A DNA stretch of 27,176 nt. Source: CAYRUP01 sp964427485 (GTDB taxonomy: Bacteria > Pseudomonadota > Gammaproteobacteria > DSM-16500). The stretch spans positions 1-27,176 of the forward strand of contig CAYRUP010000013.1 of assembly GCA_964427485.1 (NCBI GenBank), in the 5' to 3' direction. A program made the translations under genes and the position numbers. The notes under the pieces are model-generated. The model was given only the letters and a program-made list of their open reading frames with translations, made no database searches and had not been told where the DNA came from. This document shows positions 16,642 through 24,281 of the stretch, piece by piece; position 1 is the stretch's first letter, and each line of letters opens with the position of its first letter.

Positions 16642-17288
16642 ACATTGCCTACTTGTGTTTTAAATTTTTCAACCCATTCTTTATCAACAAAATCTTGTAA
16701 TTTCGAATTGAATTTTGGAAGAAACGTATTTCTTGCAATATGTGCTTTTATCATAGGACGATAGTAATTAAGATCCGGCACTTTCAAAGCAATTTCTTTG
16801 CCTTTTTCATCACTGATACGCACTTGTAAAATTTCTTTGAAGCAAGGATGATTTTCAAATTGGTTCATTTCAGTTTCAGTCATGGGCCCGCCTTGAAAAA
16901 CTAAAGTTCCTTTACTTGCAACAGAAAGGCGTTCGTAATAACTTTTTTTCTTGCCTGCTAAATAACGTTTTGCGTCAACATGATTACCAATCAATATGGC
17001 AACTTTAGCCGAAAAACCCATATCATAAACTAATTTAGCGCCAATCCATTCATGATAAACAATGCCTAAATTTGCCATATTACATTGTTCAGTTTGTGAT
17101 GCAAAATGTCCAATATCATGAAACAACGAAGCCAGCACGACATCTTCAGAATAGCCCGCTTGCTCAGAAAAAAATGCGCATTGCAGCGCATGCTCCAACT
17201 GAGAAACTGCTTCACCAATGTAATTTGTTTTTTCCGCAGTTTCTAAACTCTGCAGCGCACAAATGACTTTCTGTTCTATGCTATCCAT
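16638..17288 (-). CDS. phnZ: PhnZ-like HD-domain mixed-valent di-iron oxygenase
   Basis: HD-domain protein of 216 residues matching PhnZ/TmpB, the di-iron oxygenases that cleave the C-P bond of alpha-hydroxyphosphonates to give phosphate and a carboxylate (PhnZ: glycine). Candidate iron ligands are H33 (QLEHAL), H57-D58 (FHDIGH), H79 (VYHEW), H103 (NHVDAKRYL) and D160 (RISD). These sit one residue below the PhnZ ligands as I recall them (34, 58, 59, 80, 104, 161), and Y23 and E26 match its gating pair Y24/E27. The family block FQGGPMTETEM is present. The start is set at MDSIEQKV (17288), four bases after the dioxygenase stop; the frame is open for 125 more codons upstream, but that region lies inside the dioxygenase gene. 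It overlaps LysR by four bases. Confidence 0.9.
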   Translation of the reverse strand: MDSIEQKVICALQSLETAEKTNYIGEAVSQLEHALQCAFFSEQAGYSEDVVLASLFHDIGHFASQTEQCNMANLGIVYHEWIGAKLVYDMGFSAKVAILIGNHVDAKRYLAGKKKSYYERLSVASKGTLVFQGGPMTETEMNQFENHPCFKEILQVRISDEKGKEIALKVPDLNYYRPMIKAHIARNTFLPKFNSKLQDFVDKEWVEKFKTQVGNV

Positions 17289-17292
17289 CTGA

Positions 17293-18099
17293 TTAATCCA
17301 TTTTATCTGTAATAGGATTAGCGACATTATAAATTGCTGCACCCGCTGAGTAATCTTTATTAGGATCACGTTCACAATCTGGTGGAAATTTTGCTCGTTT
17401 ATCTTGATAATATTCCAATCGTTTTGACCCCCCTTCAGCGGCTTTGTTGTAAGTAATAAACAATGCGCGACGTGCTTGATTGGTACGATTGGGTTCGGAA
17501 TAATGCGGTAAATAAGAATCAAATAATATAACATCACTGCTTTTGCATTCAATGGGCGTCCACACCAATTGCTCAGCAATTTTTTTGCTAATCGATCCAT
17601 CTTTTTCTTGTGGTAAAATTTCGCGTTTATTTGCGCCACCCAAAACCAACTGTAAGCAGCCATTTTCTAGCGTGCAATCGTCAATTGCTACCATCATTGT
17701 GATATGAAAACGCTGATTAAAACTAATAAATGCAGGCGCATCTTGATGTGGTTTAAATCCGCTGCCGTTGGGAAATTTATAATTAATTTTTTCTTTAAAA
17801 ATAACGGCGGGTTCACCCATCAGATCAGAGATTAAACGAATGATCCGTTCTCCTCTGGCAATTTCATTCATTTCGTGATGATAATCAATGAAATTTTCTA
17901 CCCGGCAAAGCTGACGTTTTCCCTCAATATTTTTTTCAAAATATTTCATCCATTTTCCGGGTGTTTCTGGCCATGCAGTCAACTCATCACACCATTTCAC
18001 AATATTTTCTCGCACAGAGTGATCAAAAAAATCTTTTAGTACAATACAACCATGTTGCTGCCAAAATAATTTTTGTTCGTCACTTAATCGATAATTCAT
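17293..18099 (-). CDS. phnY: PhnY-like Fe(II)/2-oxoglutarate dioxygenase (PhyH family)
   Basis: Phytanoyl-CoA dioxygenase-family enzyme of 268 residues. Facial triad: H118 and D120 (KPHQDAPAF) and H199 (YLPHYSEPN); R210/R211 (ARRALFITYN) would bind 2-oxoglutarate. Adjacent to a PhnZ-like gene, the likely reaction is alpha-hydroxylation of a phosphonate such as 2-aminoethylphosphonate (PhnY) or its N-trimethyl form (TmpA); sequence alone does not choose between them. The charged and aromatic C-terminal region (LEYYQDKRAKFPPD) is typical of this phosphonate branch. Start: ATG with AGGAG upstream, 13 bases after the MFS stop. It ends four bases before the HD gene. Cytoplasmic, no signal peptide. 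Confidence 0.85.
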   Translation of the reverse strand: MNYRLSDEQKLFWQQHGCIVLKDFFDHSVRENIVKWCDELTAWPETPGKWMKYFEKNIEGKRQLCRVENFIDYHHEMNEIARGERIIRLISDLMGEPAVIFKEKINYKFPNGSGFKPHQDAPAFISFNQRFHITMMVAIDDCTLENGCLQLVLGGANKREILPQEKDGSISKKIAEQLVWTPIECKSSDVILFDSYLPHYSEPNRTNQARRALFITYNKAAEGGSKRLEYYQDKRAKFPPDCERDPNKDYSAGAAIYNVANPITDKMD

Positions 18100-18112
18100 A
18101 ATGCACTCCTAG

Positions 18113-19420
18113 TTATGCACTGATAAATGATAAAGCCTCGGCTGCAAGTGAATCGTTTTGAAAATCCAAATTAAGATCTTGCTTACCTAAAATATACGTT
18201 AACACCCAACCCAGTAACAGCGTGGTAGAAAGAATTCCAACGGTGATATAAATTCCAAGATTAGCTTGCAGTATAGGCAAAAAAATTGTTCCAACAAAGG
18301 CACCTAACTTTCCACAACCGGCAGCAAAACCATGTCCTGTTGCCTTGATATCCGTTGCATATAATTCAGCGGGTAATAAATACGTCGTAATACCTGGCCC
18401 AAAATTAGCAAAGAAATTAAAAAAAATAAATCCCGTAAATATTAAACTTAAATTAATTGAACTGGAAAATGTTTGACTCAGACTTAAAATAAATAAGCCT
18501 AAAAACGCAAAAAGAAAACCCATTTTTTGTAATTGTATACGATCTATTTTTTTTACAAAAAATATCACACTAAAAGCACCCAATACGACAAAGGTATTCA
18601 CAAATAATGTACTTTTCAATACTTCATTTGCAGAACTTAAAAAATTAGCATCACTTACAATATGCACAGCTTGTAGAACATAAGGGGTGAATAAACCAAT
18701 TCCATAATAAGAAATATCCAATAAAAACCAGCATAATGACAAGCATAAAGTAATCTTAATTAAATGCGGTGAAAATAATTTTTTATAATTTTGCATAATT
18801 GTTTTATTCTTTTGTAATTTTTGATTCACTTTCCAGACAAAACTTTCTGGCAGTTTTGCTCGCAAACAAAGTGCAATGACGGCAGGGAGTGCGCCTGATG
18901 CAAACATAAAACGCCACACATCAAGATGTGGATAGAGCTTAAACATAACCCAAGCACCAAGTACACCGATAGGTGAAGCCAAACAATTAATAAACATCGC
19001 TGCAGTAATAAATTGACTTGATTTATTTTTGGGTATCATTTCGGCAAGATAAGCTGCACAAATAGGATAATCAGCACCTACGCCGAAACCAATCAAGAAA
19101 CGAAATACACAAAGTGAAATGGTATTCCATGCACAAGCGGAGAGTAGAGCAATAATCACAAAAAAAATTAAATTAAAGATGAGTAAACTTTTTCGACCAA
19201 TTCGATCAGACATTCGACCAATCATGATCGCGCCCAGGGCAGCGCCCATTGGTGCAGCCGCCTGAGTTAAGCCAATCATGAATGGATTGGGATGATATAA
19301 GGCATTAATAAAAGGTTCAGCCACCGAACTAATATACAAATCATAACCATCGATAAATAGACCCAGTGCACATACAGTCCAGACATGCACTAACCATTTT
19401 TTGCTACGGTATTCATCCAT
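18113..19420 (-). CDS. MFS transporter, likely phosphonate or related substrate importer
   Basis: Inner-membrane major facilitator of 435 residues with 12 predicted membrane segments. The first helix carries LFIDGYDLYISS, a D-G-Y-D pattern seen in the aromatic acid/H+ symporter and phosphate/H+ symporter branches. The loop 2-3 signature is GRMSDRIGRKS, and RFLIGFGVGADYPICAAYLAEMIP is the helix 4 to loop 4-5 region. It leads the operon with PhnY-like, PhnZ-like and LysR genes, so its substrate is probably the phosphonate they degrade; most phosphonate uptake known is by ABC transporters. Start: ATG with CGAGG five bases upstream. A palindromic element begins 29 bases upstream and may carry or separate its promoter. 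Confidence 0.85.
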   Translation of the reverse strand: MDEYRSKKWLVHVWTVCALGLFIDGYDLYISSVAEPFINALYHPNPFMIGLTQAAAPMGAALGAIMIGRMSDRIGRKSLLIFNLIFFVIIALLSACAWNTISLCVFRFLIGFGVGADYPICAAYLAEMIPKNKSSQFITAAMFINCLASPIGVLGAWVMFKLYPHLDVWRFMFASGALPAVIALCLRAKLPESFVWKVNQKLQKNKTIMQNYKKLFSPHLIKITLCLSLCWFLLDISYYGIGLFTPYVLQAVHIVSDANFLSSANEVLKSTLFVNTFVVLGAFSVIFFVKKIDRIQLQKMGFLFAFLGLFILSLSQTFSSSINLSLIFTGFIFFNFFANFGPGITTYLLPAELYATDIKATGHGFAAGCGKLGAFVGTIFLPILQANLGIYITVGILSTTLLLGWVLTYILGKQDLNLDFQNDSLAAEALSFISA

Positions 19421-19448
19421 GAAAGCCTCGATTGCGAATTTATTTGAA

Positions 19449-19628
19449 ATAGTCCTTCAGATAATTATTTTGGATTTTAACATGTCAGATTGCTGGCAGA
19501 TCAAGGCGTTTTGATTGAACAAAAACGCAGGAATAGCAGGGCTATTTCAAGTTTTTGTGATTGAAAAACGCCTTGAGATGACAGTAAGATGGCATGTTAA
19601 AATCCAAAATAATTATCTGAAGGACTAT
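19449..19628. repeat. 180-bp near-perfect palindrome, MITE-like
   Basis: The outer 36 bases at 19449-19484 are the exact inverted complement of 19593-19628. The inner part stays self-complementary with mismatches: CAAGGCGTTTT against AAAACGCCTTG, then ACAAAAAC against GTTTTTGT, then AATAGC against GCTATT near the centre around 19545. If the ends are read as GTCCTTCAG...CTGAAGGAC, both are flanked by TA, as for target duplications of IS630/Tc1-mariner-type elements. It encodes no transposase. It fills most of the space between two divergent operons (MFS-phn and thiolase-ETF-QO), so identical arm sequence reads outward towards each. Confidence 0.75.
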
Positions 19629-19673
19629 AGTATATACCGAATACTTCTCAAAAGATTCGACAGGGAGAAAAAA

Positions 19674-20858
19674 GTGTCTAAAAATGATGTTGTTATCATG
19701 AGTATGGCGCGTACGCCGCAGGGCAATTTATTAGGTGCATTAAAAGAAGTATCTGCCATTCAGCTTGGCAGCACAGCGATTAAAGCCGCTATAGAACGTG
19801 CCACACTCGTCCCAGAAGATATTCAAGAAGTGATTATGGGCTGTGTATTACCCGCAGGTTTAGGTCAAGCTCCTGCACGCCAAGCAGCACTCGGTGCTGG
19901 TATACCGGTTAATACGCCCTGTACCACGATTAATAAAATGTGCGGCTCTGGCATGAAAGCGGTCATGCTGGCACAGGATTCGATTCAAGCAGGCGGGTAC
20001 GATATTTTTGTTGCCGGCGGCATGGAAAGCATGACCAATGCGCCCTATCTCTTACCCAAAGCTCGGCATGGCTATCGTTTGGGTCACGCTGAAATGATTG
20101 ATCACATGTTGTGTGATGGATTGGAAGATGCTTATGAGAAAGGTAAACCAATGGGTTATTTTGCAGAACACTGTGCGAGTGATTATGGTTTTTCTCGAGA
20201 AGAACAAGATGAATTTGCAACTCGCTCACTCGAACGTGCCATGCAGGCTATTCGTGAAGGCTATTTTACTGCTGAGATAGTGCCCGTCAAAATCAAAACA
20301 CGTCAAGGCGAACAAACGGTTGATACCGATGAGCATCCTGGCTCGGTCAAAATTGAAAAAATTCCCCACTTAGCACCGGTTTTCATGAAAGATGGTACAG
20401 TGACTGCAGCCAATTCTTCATCCATTGCGGATGGTGCTGCCGCACTGGTTTTGATGCGTGAATCTATTGCCGAAAAACGCGGTATAAAACCATTAGCACG
20501 GATCATAGGTCACAGCACTGCTGCGCGAAAACCTAGTGAATTTACGATTGCACCGATCGATGCGATTTCTCAATTATTAAAAAAAATTCAGTGGACTGTC
20601 GATCAAGTGGATTTATTTGAAATTAACGAAGCATTTGCGGTTGTTGCAATGGCTGCCATGCAAAATCTTAAAATTCCCCATGAAAAACTGAATATCCATG
20701 GTGGCGGATGTGCTTTGGGACATCCGATCGGCGCAACCGGGGCACGCATTATAGTAACACTCATTGCAGCCTTACAACGCAATAATTTGCAACGCGGTAT
20801 CGCAGCATTGTGTATTGGTGGCGGTGAAGCCACAGCTATCGCGATTGAAATGATGTAA
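19674..20858 (+). CDS. Acetyl-CoA acetyltransferase (thiolase)
   Basis: Thiolase of 394 residues that cleaves 3-ketoacyl-CoA or condenses two acetyl-CoA. Active-site Cys90 lies in INKMCGSGMKAVM; the NEAFA motif, the GHPIG histidine of GGGCALGHPIGATGAR, and the second cysteine in LCIGGGEATA complete the site. The start is assigned to GTG at 19674 (VSKNDVVIMSMARTP) because AGGGAG lies six bases upstream and the length then fits the family. An in-frame ATG at 19515 would add 53 residues, but they are encoded by the palindromic element and do not resemble thiolases. The next gene, ETF-QO, follows after 15 bases, so the two are probably cotranscribed. AtoB/PhaA-like versus degradative FadA-like function is not decided. 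Confidence 0.93.
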   Translation: MSKNDVVIMSMARTPQGNLLGALKEVSAIQLGSTAIKAAIERATLVPEDIQEVIMGCVLPAGLGQAPARQAALGAGIPVNTPCTTINKMCGSGMKAVMLAQDSIQAGGYDIFVAGGMESMTNAPYLLPKARHGYRLGHAEMIDHMLCDGLEDAYEKGKPMGYFAEHCASDYGFSREEQDEFATRSLERAMQAIREGYFTAEIVPVKIKTRQGEQTVDTDEHPGSVKIEKIPHLAPVFMKDGTVTAANSSSIADGAAALVLMRESIAEKRGIKPLARIIGHSTAARKPSEFTIAPIDAISQLLKKIQWTVDQVDLFEINEAFAVVAMAAMQNLKIPHEKLNIHGGGCALGHPIGATGARIIVTLIAALQRNNLQRGIAALCIGGGEATAIAIEMM

Positions 20859-20873
20859 AAACAGGAGAATCAC

Positions 20874-22493
20874 ATGCAACGTGAATCCATGGAATTTGAT
20901 GTCATTATTGTGGGTGCAGGACCTGCTGGATTATCTGCTGCAATTCGTTTGGCACAATTAGGTAAAACAGCAAATACACCTCTGAATATTTGTGTCATTG
21001 AAAAAGGCGAACAAGTTGGCGCACATATTTTATCGGGTGCTGTGCTCGAGCCGCGTGCATTAAACGAATTAATTCCGGATTGGCAAGCAAAAAATCCACC
21101 GGTGCATACACCCGTCACACAAGATCGGTTTTTATTTCTCACAGAAAAAAAATATTATCGTTTACCTACCCCACCACAAATGCGTAACCACGGAAATTAT
21201 ATTATCAGTTTGGGACAATTCTGTCGTTGGCTAGCAGAGGAAGCAGAGAGATTAGGCGTCAATATTTTTCCTGGTTTTGCTGCAACGGAAATCTTGTATG
21301 AAGATGGCGTTCGCGTCTCTGGAATTATTACAGGTGACAAAGGTGTTGATAAAAACGGTAATCACACGACACGCTATCAACCCGGCATGGAATTACGCGC
21401 AAAACAAACTTTATTTGCGGAAGGTTGTCGAGGCTCATTGACTAAAACTTTAATTCAGCGTTTTGAATTAGACAAAAATTCTGACCCGCAAACTTACGCT
21501 TTGGGTATTAAAGAACTTTGGGAAATTCCTGAAGCATTACACAAACCCGGATTTGTGATGCATTCCATTGGCTGGCCGCTAGAAAACAATACGTATGGCG
21601 GTTCATTCATGTATCATTTCAATAAAAATTTATTAGCCATTGGTTTTGTAGTGGGATTAGATTATCAAAATACTTATCTCAATCCTTATGAAGAATTTCA
21701 GCGTTTCAAGACACATCCGGCCATTTCACCGATACTCGAACAGAGTAATCGCATTGCTTATGGTGCACGCGCTTTAAATGAAGGTGGTCTGCAATCGATT
21801 CCAGATCTTTCAATCCCCGGTGGATTATTAATTGGTTGTGCTGCTGGATTTTTAAATGTACCTAAAATTAAAGGCATACATACTGCCATGAAATCGGGAA
21901 TGCTTGCGGCTGAAAGTATTTTTCCTGCGCTTTCGCAATATAAATGTCATGCGTATGCTGAAAATATCAAAAAAAGTTGGATCTGGGATGAGTTATCGCG
22001 CGCGCGAAATATTCGTCCTGCTATGGCATGGGGTTTATGGCCAGGCTTGGTTTATTCTGCAGTGGATACTTATATTTTTCGCGGTAAAGCGCCGTGGACT
22101 TTTCACAATCATGCCGATTACAAACAATTAAAATATGCTGATAAATGCGTGAAAATCGCCTATCCGAAGCATGATAATAAAATCACGTTTGATTTACTTT
22201 CTTCTGTCTATCTCACTCATACCAAAACGGATGAAAACCAGCCGTGTCATTTAATATTAAAAGACCCCGTCATTGCGATTCAAGTAAACTTAAAATATTA
22301 TGCTTCACCTGAAACAAGATATTGTCCCGCCGGTGTTTATGAAATCATGTATGATGAAAAAAATGCACCGCGTTTACAAATTAATGCGGCCAATTGTATT
22401 CAATGCAAAGCGTGTGATATTAAGGATCCGACTCAAAATATCAATTGGACACCGCCGGAGGGAGGGGATGGGCCGGGGTATGTTATGATGTAG
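20874..22493 (+). CDS. Electron transfer flavoprotein-ubiquinone oxidoreductase
   Basis: Membrane-associated ETF-QO of 539 residues, which takes electrons from reduced ETF and reduces ubiquinone. The N-terminal FAD motif is VIIVGAGPAGLSAAIRLAQ at about residues 9-27; the middle holds YGGSFMYHF and the ubiquinone-domain stretch GARALNEGGLQSIP, with GCAAGFLNVPKIKGIHTAMKSGMLAAE after it. The 4Fe-4S ligands are the cysteine of RYCPAGVYE and the C-terminal CIQCKACDIKDP (cysteines at 508, 511, 514), followed by the PEGGDGPGY end. Length and motifs are complete. Start: ATG with AGGAG. It is the partner of EtfAB at 2869-4565 although encoded about 16 kb away on the other strand. Confidence 0.96.
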   Translation: MQRESMEFDVIIVGAGPAGLSAAIRLAQLGKTANTPLNICVIEKGEQVGAHILSGAVLEPRALNELIPDWQAKNPPVHTPVTQDRFLFLTEKKYYRLPTPPQMRNHGNYIISLGQFCRWLAEEAERLGVNIFPGFAATEILYEDGVRVSGIITGDKGVDKNGNHTTRYQPGMELRAKQTLFAEGCRGSLTKTLIQRFELDKNSDPQTYALGIKELWEIPEALHKPGFVMHSIGWPLENNTYGGSFMYHFNKNLLAIGFVVGLDYQNTYLNPYEEFQRFKTHPAISPILEQSNRIAYGARALNEGGLQSIPDLSIPGGLLIGCAAGFLNVPKIKGIHTAMKSGMLAAESIFPALSQYKCHAYAENIKKSWIWDELSRARNIRPAMAWGLWPGLVYSAVDTYIFRGKAPWTFHNHADYKQLKYADKCVKIAYPKHDNKITFDLLSSVYLTHTKTDENQPCHLILKDPVIAIQVNLKYYASPETRYCPAGVYEIMYDEKNAPRLQINAANCIQCKACDIKDPTQNINWTPPEGGDGPGYVMM

Positions 22494-22516
22494 ACTTTAG
22501 AACCGGTACCTATCTT

Positions 22517-23506
22517 ATGAAACAACTATCAAACAATCTAAAACAAATGATCTCCATCTTAAGTGATCATGAATATCATTCAGGCACCGACATAGGAAAA
22601 AGTCTCGGCTTGAGTCGTGGAGCCATCTGGAAATTGATAAAACAATTGACGGCGCTTGGGATTAACATTGAATCCGTCACGAATCGAGGTTATAAAACCG
22701 AACAGATTTTGGAATTTTTAAACGAAGAAAAAATCAAGCAACCCTTGTCAAGACAACATCTTTCACTACTCGATCATTTTCTGATTTTTGATTCTATTCC
22801 GTCAACGAATGATTATCTTGTTGCTTATGCAAAAAAAAATAAAAAAATAAACACGGTTTGCTTTTCAGAGTACCAAAGCGCGGGTCGTGGAAGATTGGGA
22901 CGCTCTTGGGTTTCGCCATTCTTATCGAATATTTATATGTCGCTATTATGGAATTTCAATGTCGATATTACAGCATTGTCCGGCTTACATATTCTAAGTG
23001 GGCTTGCAATCGTGCGCGCGTTAGAAAAAGTGACGAAAATCCCAGGAATTCAATTAAAATGGCCGAATGATATCATGTGGAATAATTATAAATTAGGCGG
23101 CATTTTGATTGATATCACCGGAGAATATAATGGTTTATCTTCTGTTGTCATTGGTATTGGTTTAAATGTTAATATGCCAGAAAATCTTCTTGGTAAAATT
23201 GAAAAACCTTGGACCGCCATTAATCGCATTACGAATACGCCTGTTTCACGTAACCTCATCGCCGGTACATTGCTCGATGTTTTAATTACGTATCTCATCC
23301 AATTTTCTCATTCAGGATTAGCAAAGTTTATAACAGCGTGGCAAGAAAAAGATTATTTAGCAGGAAAAGTGATCGAAGTTGTCACAGCGACAAAAACGTT
23401 GAGTGGTATTGCAAGAGGCATTGATCATCAAGGTGGATTGTTAGTGGAAACAAAAAATAAGACGGTTGTCACTTTCAATTCAGGTGATGTATCTTTGCGT
23501 TTATAG
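22517..23506 (+). CDS. birA: Biotin-protein ligase / biotin operon repressor
   Basis: Bifunctional BirA of 329 residues, which attaches biotin to acetyl-CoA carboxylase carrier protein and can repress biotin genes. Residues 1-62 are the winged helix-turn-helix (GTDIGKSLGLSRGAIWKLIKQL). The catalytic domain has the biotinyl-AMP motif GRGRLGRSW at 123-131, KWPND at 181-185 and KLGGILID at 192-199; the C-terminal SH3-like cap contains SGIARGIDHQGGLLVET. The start is ATG 22517 (MKQLSNN), 23 bases after the ETF-QO stop; an in-frame ATG at 22445 lies inside ETF-QO and would add a sequence not typical of BirA. The ribosome-binding site is poor. It may be cotranscribed with thiolase and ETF-QO, without an obvious functional link. 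Confidence 0.95.
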   Translation: MKQLSNNLKQMISILSDHEYHSGTDIGKSLGLSRGAIWKLIKQLTALGINIESVTNRGYKTEQILEFLNEEKIKQPLSRQHLSLLDHFLIFDSIPSTNDYLVAYAKKNKKINTVCFSEYQSAGRGRLGRSWVSPFLSNIYMSLLWNFNVDITALSGLHILSGLAIVRALEKVTKIPGIQLKWPNDIMWNNYKLGGILIDITGEYNGLSSVVIGIGLNVNMPENLLGKIEKPWTAINRITNTPVSRNLIAGTLLDVLITYLIQFSHSGLAKFITAWQEKDYLAGKVIEVVTATKTLSGIARGIDHQGGLLVETKNKTVVTFNSGDVSLRL

Positions 23507-23588
23507 GGCGGAACGTGCGACTAGCCGAACTTTCATGTTATTATTTAGTTAATTTTCCGCTTGATTTTGCTTCGTCTGACTTTGCCAT

Positions 23589-23888
23589 CTAATGAGGCGT
23601 GGAACTTTGGCGGATAAACACCTTTATTTTCGGCCGTTTATGTTTTTCCTCTATCCATAAATCATATTGTTGTTGTAGGTTGAGCCAACTTTCTGGAGTC
23701 GTAGCAAATGCTTTTGCTAAACGAATCGCCATATCGGGGCTAACTCCAAATTTTCCATTGATTAACTCAGATAAGGATTTGCGTGATACCCCAATTCCTT
23801 TAGCAACTTCAGAAATAGTTAATTCTAAGGGCTCTAAATAAAGCTCTTTTAATATTTCACCTGGATGAGGTGGATTGTGCATATGCAT
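23589..23888 (-). CDS. higA: HigA-family antitoxin
   Basis: Antitoxin of 99 residues with the HigA/XRE pattern: N-terminal HPGEILKELYLEPLELTISEVAKGIGVSRKSLSELINGKFGVSPDMAIRLAKAFATTPESWLNLQ in outline (PGEIL, then a helix-turn-helix at about 22-45, then the W-x-N-L-Q end). It binds HigB and represses the operon. It follows the toxin gene after 17 bases, the usual toxin-first order of higBA. AAAAGGT precedes the ATG. Family assignment is firm; function is inferred from family. Confidence 0.93.
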   Translation of the reverse strand: MHMHNPPHPGEILKELYLEPLELTISEVAKGIGVSRKSLSELINGKFGVSPDMAIRLAKAFATTPESWLNLQQQYDLWIEEKHKRPKIKVFIRQSSTPH

Positions 23889-23905
23889 AATATTTACCTT
23901 TTAAA

Positions 23906-24184
23906 TTAATGATAATCAAGATAATCGACATCATAAGCATTTTCATTTTCAAATCTAAAAATTATTCGCCAATTTCCATTGATAGTAACCGCCCAAAAAC
24001 CTTTTTTCTCGCCTTTTAACAGATGCAAGTTTGATCCAGGAAAATTCATATCATGAATAGAAACACTCGTATTAAGTTTAGCAATAACCAATCTAAGCTT
24101 TGCAATATGTTTGGCATTAATTTTAGCTGCATTTCCTTTACGGAAAAATAGTTCCAATCCTTTATGTTTGAAGGTTTTTATCAT
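23906..24184 (-). CDS. higB: HigB/RelE-type mRNA interferase toxin
   Basis: Toxin of 92 residues in the HigB branch of the RelE/ParE superfamily, a ribosome-dependent mRNA endonuclease. Family features: IKTFKHKGLELFFRKG at the N-terminus, MNFPGSNLHLLKGEKKGFWAVTINGNWRIIFRFE in the core and DVDYLDYH at the C-terminus with the conserved final His. Co-operonic with higA. The promoter at 24219-24191 lies so close to the ATG that the message may have almost no leader; no ribosome-binding site is seen. Confidence 0.92.
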   Translation of the reverse strand: MIKTFKHKGLELFFRKGNAAKINAKHIAKLRLVIAKLNTSVSIHDMNFPGSNLHLLKGEKKGFWAVTINGNWRIIFRFENENAYDVDYLDYH

Positions 24185-24190
24185 AAAAAT

Positions 24191-24219
24191 ATTGTAACGC
24201 GTAACGTGACGATAGTCAA
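24191..24219 (-). promoter_or_regulatory. higBA promoter with direct-repeat operator candidate
   Basis: On the minus strand: -35 TTGACT (24219-24214), 17-base spacer, -10 TACAAT (24196-24191). The expected transcription start falls at or within a base or two of the higB ATG at 24184. The spacer holds tandem CGTTAC-type repeats (CGTCACGTTACGCGTTAC), a possible HigA operator, since HigA normally represses its own promoter. Confidence 0.6.
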
Positions 24220-24241
24220 GATTGACGACCTCATTATTAAA

Positions 24242-24271
24242 TATAGGGTTGGGTTATAAGCCCAACCTATA
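24242..24271 (-). terminator. Terminator-like hairpin after the ankyrin gene
   Basis: On the minus strand, TATAGGTTGGG-cttataa-CCCAACCCTATA forms a long stem with one bulge, 11 bases after the ankyrin-gene stop, followed by an A/T-rich ATTTAATAA. The GGTTGGGCTT-type core resembles common dispersed palindromes, so it may be a repeat acting as a terminator. Confidence 0.55.
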
Positions 24272-24281
24272 GGTTTAATAC

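Noticed and set aside
17289..17663. N-terminal extension of the HD oxygenase by 125 codons
   Set aside because: The extension lies wholly inside the dioxygenase gene in another frame; the PhnZ family begins at the MDSIEQ region and key residues align only with that start.
22445..22516. Upstream start for BirA inside ETF-QO
   Set aside because: The added 24 residues overlap the conserved ETF-QO C-terminus in another frame and do not resemble BirA.
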